Source: Agarivorans sp. Toyoura001 | Lineage (GTDB): Bacteria > Pseudomonadota > Gammaproteobacteria > Enterobacterales > Celerinatantimonadaceae | Length of the DNA: 64,000 nt | Assembly: GCF_005405585.1 (NCBI RefSeq) | Contig: NZ_BJEQ01000009.1 | Location: 1-64,000, forward strand | Reading direction: 5' to 3' | Shown here: in pieces, positions 60,852 through 64,000 of the stretch | Position numbering within the stretch: the stretch's first letter is position 1 | Layout: every line of letters begins with the position of its first letter | Position numbers and translations under genes: made by a program | Notes under the pieces: generated by a model | What the model was told of the DNA's origin: nothing | The model's database searches: none | The model's input: only the letters and a program-made list of their open reading frames with translations

Positions 60852-61244
60852 ATGGCTGAGAATCAATACTACGGCACTGGCCGTCGCAAAAGCTCTACTG
60901 CTCGCGTATTTTTAAAAGCAGGTAGTGGTAACATCACTGTAAACAACCGCACTTTGGACGTTTACTTTGGCCGTGAAACTGCTCGTATGGTAGTTCGTCA
61001 ACCACTTGAACTAACTGAATTGTTAGAGAAAGTTGACTTACTCGTTACAGTTAAAGGTGGTGGCACAACTGGTCAAGCTGGTGCTATCCGTCACGGTATT
61101 ACACGTGCACTAATGGAATACGACGAAAGTCTACGTCCTGAATTACGTAAAGCTGGCTTCGTTACTCGCGATGCTCGTAAAGTTGAGCGTAAGAAAGTTG
61201 GTCTACGTAAAGCACGTCGTCGTCCGCAGTTCTCTAAACGTTAA
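60852..61244 (+). CDS. rpsI: 30S ribosomal protein S9
   Basis: Ribosomal protein S9, 130 residues as in E. coli. It has [15 protein letters not shown] at the N-terminus and the basic tail ending QFSKR that reaches the decoding site. It is second gene of rplM-rpsI and is followed by a terminator. Confidence 0.98.
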   Translation: MAENQYYGTGRRKSSTARVFLKAGSGNITVNNRTLDVYFGRETARMVVRQPLELTELLEKVDLLVTVKGGGTTGQAGAIRHGITRALMEYDESLRPELRKAGFVTRDARKVERKKVGLRKARRRPQFSKR

Positions 61245-61265
61245 TTGCTACGCACATTCGTGTTA

Positions 61266-61298
61266 CAAAAAAGCTCGGCTATGCCGGGCTTTTCTTTA
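61266..61298 (+). terminator. Terminator after rpsI
   Basis: A stem AAAAGCTCGGC / GCCGGGCTTTT with a TAT loop is followed by CTTTATT. It lies 22 bp after the rpsI stop. Confidence 0.85.
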
Positions 61299-61327
61299 TT
61301 CTAAAAGGTTAAAAACCTTGATTTCCC

Positions 61328-61356
61328 TTGTCAATTTGTGTGTTTTTTATTACTAT
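61328..61356 (+). promoter_or_regulatory. Candidate petABC promoter
   Basis: TTGTCA (61328-61333, five of six consensus) and TACTAT (61351-61356, four of six) are separated by exactly 17 bp. It sits after the rpsI terminator and about 130 bp before petA. Confidence 0.55.
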
Positions 61357-61384
61357 TTTGTTCGCATTTACCTGCAATAATGTA

Positions 61385-61422
61385 GTAGCAAGTAAACGCT
61401 ACCAGTAGCAGAAAAACGCTAC
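61385..61422 (+). promoter_or_regulatory. Tandem GTAGC-N8-GCTAC dyads upstream of petA
   Basis: Two 18-bp dyads of the form GTAGC-N8-GCTAC lie at 61385-61402 and 61405-61422, exactly 20 bp apart. Each second half is part of the direct repeat AAACGCTACC. They lie downstream of the predicted petABC promoter, so they could be a double DNA operator or two small RNA hairpins in the leader. Function unknown. Confidence 0.5.
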
Positions 61423-61486
61423 CTTGTGCAGCATGCCGCAAGGAAAATTACAATAATTGCGCGGATCCTTACCGGAGAGACATTGG

Positions 61487-62077
61487 ATGAGCAACGCTCC
61501 TGTCGATGCTGGCCGTCGTCGCTTCCTAACCTGGACAACAGCTGTTGTCGGTGGTGTAGGAGCTACGTTTGCCGCAGTACCTTTTATCAGTTCATGGAAT
61601 CCGAGTGCCAAAGCTAAAGCAGCTGGAGCACCGGTAGAAGTGGATGTTAGCAAAATAGAACCTGGACAATTACTACGTGTAGAATGGCGTGGTAAGCCTG
61701 TTTGGGTGGTTAGCCGTCCTCAATCGGTTCTCGATAACTTGAATACCCTTGGTGACAAGTTACGTGATCCTGACTCTGAGGAGCCTCAACAGCCCGAATA
61801 CACAGTCAATGTGCATCGCTCAATTAAGCCTGAGCTGTTCATTGGTGTTGGTTTGTGTACTCACCTCGGTTGTTCACCTACTTACTTACCTGGTAGCTTT
61901 GGTGAGCAAGTTCAAGGTGTTGAATACGGATTCTTCTGTCCATGTCATGGTTCGAAGTTTGATATGGCTGGACGGGTTTTCCAAAGTGTACCCGCACCAC
62001 TGAATTTGGTTGTACCTCCTCATCACTACGTTGATGAAACAACCATTTTGGTCGGTTTGGACCAGGGAGAGGCATAA
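61487..62077 (+). CDS. petA: Cytochrome bc1 Rieske iron-sulfur subunit
   Basis: The Rieske 2Fe-2S protein of ubiquinol-cytochrome c reductase, 196 residues. A twin-arginine signal (GRRRFLTWTT) near residue 8 overlaps the membrane anchor. The cluster ligands are in CTHLGC near 125 and CPCHGS near 152. The ATG at 61487 follows GGAGAG at 61474-61479; a longer frame from 61457 is rejected. It is separated from petB by one base. Confidence 0.97.
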   Translation: MSNAPVDAGRRRFLTWTTAVVGGVGATFAAVPFISSWNPSAKAKAAGAPVEVDVSKIEPGQLLRVEWRGKPVWVVSRPQSVLDNLNTLGDKLRDPDSEEPQQPEYTVNVHRSIKPELFIGVGLCTHLGCSPTYLPGSFGEQVQGVEYGFFCPCHGSKFDMAGRVFQSVPAPLNLVVPPHHYVDETTILVGLDQGEA

Positions 62078-62078
62078 G

Positions 62079-63290
62079 ATGAAGGCACTTATCGGTTGGA
62101 TCGATGAACGGATCCCGTTGACCAAGACCTACAACAAACATGTGGGCCAATACCCAACGCCAAAGAATTTCAACTTTTGGTATATTTTTGGCTTTATCGC
62201 CATGGTGGTATTAGTTAACCAAATCCTTACAGGGATTTGGCTAACCATGAATTACAACCCATCTGGCGATGGTGCTTTTGCCTCTATTGAATACATCATG
62301 CGTGATGTGGAATATGGCTGGCTACTGCGATATATGCATTCAACGGGGGCTTCAGCCTTCTTTGTTGTGATTTATTTGCACATGTACCGCGGTTTAATTT
62401 ACGGCTCTTACCAGAAACCTCGCGAACTGATTTGGTTGTTCGGGATGTTAATTTTCTTGGTATTAATGGCTGAAGCCTTTATGGGTTACTTGTTACCTTG
62501 GGGGCAAATGTCCTACTGGGGCGCGCAGGTAATTATCTCGCTGTTTGGGGCTATCCCCGTTATTGGCGATGATTTAACCCTATGGATACGTGGTGACTAC
62601 GTTATCTCGGGCGCAACCCTTAACCGGTTCTTTGCTCTGCATGTTATTGCACTGCCACTAGTATTGGTTATGTTGGTGTTCTTACATATTGTTGCTTTGC
62701 ATGAAGTAGGGTCAAATAACCCAGACGGCATCGAGATCAAAGAGAACAAAGATGAAAACGGCTGGCCGAAGGATGGTATTCCTTTCCACCCGTACTTTAC
62801 AGTAAAAGACTTAGCGGCGATTGTAGGCTTCTTGTTCTTCTTCTGCTGGGTGATGTTTTTCTTCCCAGATGGTGGAGGTTATTTCCTCGAAAAGCCAAAT
62901 TTTGAAGCGGCTAACCCTCTGAAAACACCGGACCATATTGCCCCCGTTTGGTATTTCACACCGTTTTACGCCATTTTGCGTGCGGTGCCTGATAAACTGT
63001 TGGGTGTAGTAATGATGGGCTTGTCTATCGCAGTGTTGTTTGTTCTGCCGTGGTTAGACCGTTGTAAGGTTAAGTCGATTCGTTATCGCAGCACCATACA
63101 TAAACTAAACATTGCACAGTTTGTAATTTGTTTCATTATCTTGGGGGTTCTAGGCGTATTACCTTCTACTCCTGCTCTAACGTTATTGGCGCAAATCACC
63201 TCTTTTGGTTACTTTGCCTATTTCTTATTACTCTGGATTTACAGTAAGAATGAGAAAACTAAGCCACTTCCAGATAGGGTAACTAAATGA
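62079..63290 (+). CDS. petB: Cytochrome bc1 cytochrome b subunit
   Basis: Cytochrome b, 403 residues, with about eight or nine membrane helices. It binds two b hemes through paired histidines (RYMHSTGASAFFVVIYLHMYRG in two parts near 82-100, and FALHVIALPLVLVMLVFLHIVALHE near 186-209), and the Qo-site PDH/PPVW-type segment reads HIAPVWYFTPFYA near 286. The ATG at 62079 follows GGGAGAGG inside the petA end. Its stop overlaps petC. Confidence 0.97.
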   Translation: MKALIGWIDERIPLTKTYNKHVGQYPTPKNFNFWYIFGFIAMVVLVNQILTGIWLTMNYNPSGDGAFASIEYIMRDVEYGWLLRYMHSTGASAFFVVIYLHMYRGLIYGSYQKPRELIWLFGMLIFLVLMAEAFMGYLLPWGQMSYWGAQVIISLFGAIPVIGDDLTLWIRGDYVISGATLNRFFALHVIALPLVLVMLVFLHIVALHEVGSNNPDGIEIKENKDENGWPKDGIPFHPYFTVKDLAAIVGFLFFFCWVMFFFPDGGGYFLEKPNFEAANPLKTPDHIAPVWYFTPFYAILRAVPDKLLGVVMMGLSIAVLFVLPWLDRCKVKSIRYRSTIHKLNIAQFVICFIILGVLGVLPSTPALTLLAQITSFGYFAYFLLLWIYSKNEKTKPLPDRVTK

Positions 63291-64000
63291 TGAAAAATGT
63301 CTTTTTAGCATTAGCGTTACTTGTCCCTAGCTTAACGTTTGGGGCGGGTGGCAACGTACACTTAGACAAAGCCAATTACGACCTGACTGACAATGCCTCG
63401 TTGCAAAATGGTGCTAAGTTGTTCATGAACTATTGCTTTGGTTGTCATAGTACTCAGTACCAACGTTATAACCGCGTAGCTGAAGATTTGGGTATTCCAG
63501 TTAAATTAATGGAAGAAAACTTGATTTTTACCGGGGTAAAACCGGGTGAATTGATGGAAAATGCGATTCAGGAAGATGATGCAGCTAAATGGTTTGGTGC
63601 CCCAGCGCCAGATTTAACTTTAGTTGCTCGAGTGCGTGGAGCAGATTGGGTTTATACCTACCTACGTACATTTTACGTTGATGAGACTCGTCCATTTGGG
63701 GTGAATAACAAAGTTTTCCCAAGTGTTGGTATGCCACATGTATTGCAAGAGTTGCAAGGTGTACCTAATGCAGTCTACGAAACAAGAATGATTGATGGTG
63801 AAGAACAGCAAATCTATGTTGGCATCGAATCAGATGGTAGCGGTGAGATGAGCGATGATGAATATGACCACGCAGTATTAGACCTAGTTAACTTCTTGGT
63901 TTATTCAGCTGAACCTATTCAGCTAGAGCGTAAACGCCTAGGTTATTGGGTGTTAGGGTTCCTATTTATCTTCTTTATTATTAGTTATCTATTGAAGAAA
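63287..64000 (+). CDS. petC: Cytochrome c1 (3' end cut by the window)
   Basis: The c1 subunit that passes electrons from the Rieske protein to soluble cytochrome c. 238 residues are visible with no stop before the window end. A signal peptide covers about residues 1-21 (cleavage near TFGA). The heme c motif CFGCH is near residue 49, the axial Met is probably in the VGMPHVL segment, and the C-terminal membrane anchor (YWVLGFLFIFFIISYLLKK) is reached, so only a few residues are missing. Start is ATG at 63287 or the adjacent ATG at 63290. Confidence 0.93.
   Translation, partial: MMKNVFLALALLVPSLTFGAGGNVHLDKANYDLTDNASLQNGAKLFMNYCFGCHSTQYQRYNRVAEDLGIPVKLMEENLIFTGVKPGELMENAIQEDDAAKWFGAPAPDLTLVARVRGADWVYTYLRTFYVDETRPFGVNNKVFPSVGMPHVLQELQGVPNAVYETRMIDGEEQQIYVGIESDGSGEMSDDEYDHAVLDLVNFLVYSAEPIQLERKRLGYWVLGFLFIFFIISYLLKK

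Noticed and set aside
61394-61423. CRISPR-like direct repeats upstream of petA
   Set aside because: Only two 10-base copies 20 bp apart; they are parts of two dyads rather than an array.

Overview
This window reads as a chromosomal core segment of a marine-type gammaproteobacterium of the Alteromonadales/Vibrionales kind (Agarivorans-, Shewanella- or Vibrio-like). The reasons are a complete mannose-sensitive haemagglutinin (MSHA) type IV pilus locus, a cytochrome bc1 operon (petABC, absent from E. coli), and gene orders typical of this group: mreBCD-maf-rng-yhdP-nit-tldD, yrbG-kdsD-kdsC-lptCAB-rpoN-hpf-ptsN-rapZ-npr, mlaFEDCB-ibaG-murA, degQ-degS-zapG/zapE and rplM-rpsI. The genus is an inference from gene content; no database search was possible. 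No insertion sequence, prophage, CRISPR array, tRNA or intact rRNA gene was seen.

Layout. 1-113: unresolved left edge ending in a strong terminator. 302-7321: mixed housekeeping and accessory genes: a PIN-PhoH ATPase with a PilZ protein, convergent with leuA and a secreted transglutaminase-like protein, then an NAD(P)-binding protein, a PAP2 phosphatase, an MJ1255-type glycosyltransferase and an unannotated 51-residue protein. 7607-9819: ilvIH (acetolactate synthase III). 9970-29204: csrD (the mshH position) followed by the whole MSHA locus, with the assembly genes (mshI to mshF) first and the pilin and minor-pilin genes (mshB, A, C, D, O, P, Q) after. 29386-40030: cell-shape genes mreBCD, then maf, rng, yhdP, a nitrilase-family amidase and tldD. 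40056-43445: darP, pmbA and mgtE.

43511-51276 (minus strand): one long envelope and regulation cluster covering Kdo synthesis (kdsD, kdsC), LPS transport (lptC, lptA, lptB), sigma-54 (rpoN), ribosome hibernation (hpf), nitrogen PTS (ptsN, npr) and rapZ, followed by the Mg2+ channel gene mgtE. 51424-55956 (plus): the Mla phospholipid transport operon with ibaG and murA. 55940-58987 (minus): degS, degQ and zapG. 59095-64000 (plus): zapE, rplM-rpsI and petABC, with petC cut by the window edge.

How the genes work together. Much of the window builds or guards the cell envelope: LPS precursor and export, phospholipid balance (Mla, YhdP), peptidoglycan (MurA, Mre, RapZ through GlmS control) and the DegS/DegQ stress proteases. 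A c-di-GMP theme surrounds the pilus: a PilZ protein, degenerate GGDEF/EAL CsrD, and an MshE ATPase with the MshEN-type N-terminus known to bind c-di-GMP. No clearly novel multi-gene system was found. The most interesting observations are a tandem dyad in the petABC leader, a repeat-containing giant MshQ, an overlooked 51-codon gene, and several regulatory hairpins and non-AUG starts that automatic annotation would likely misplace.
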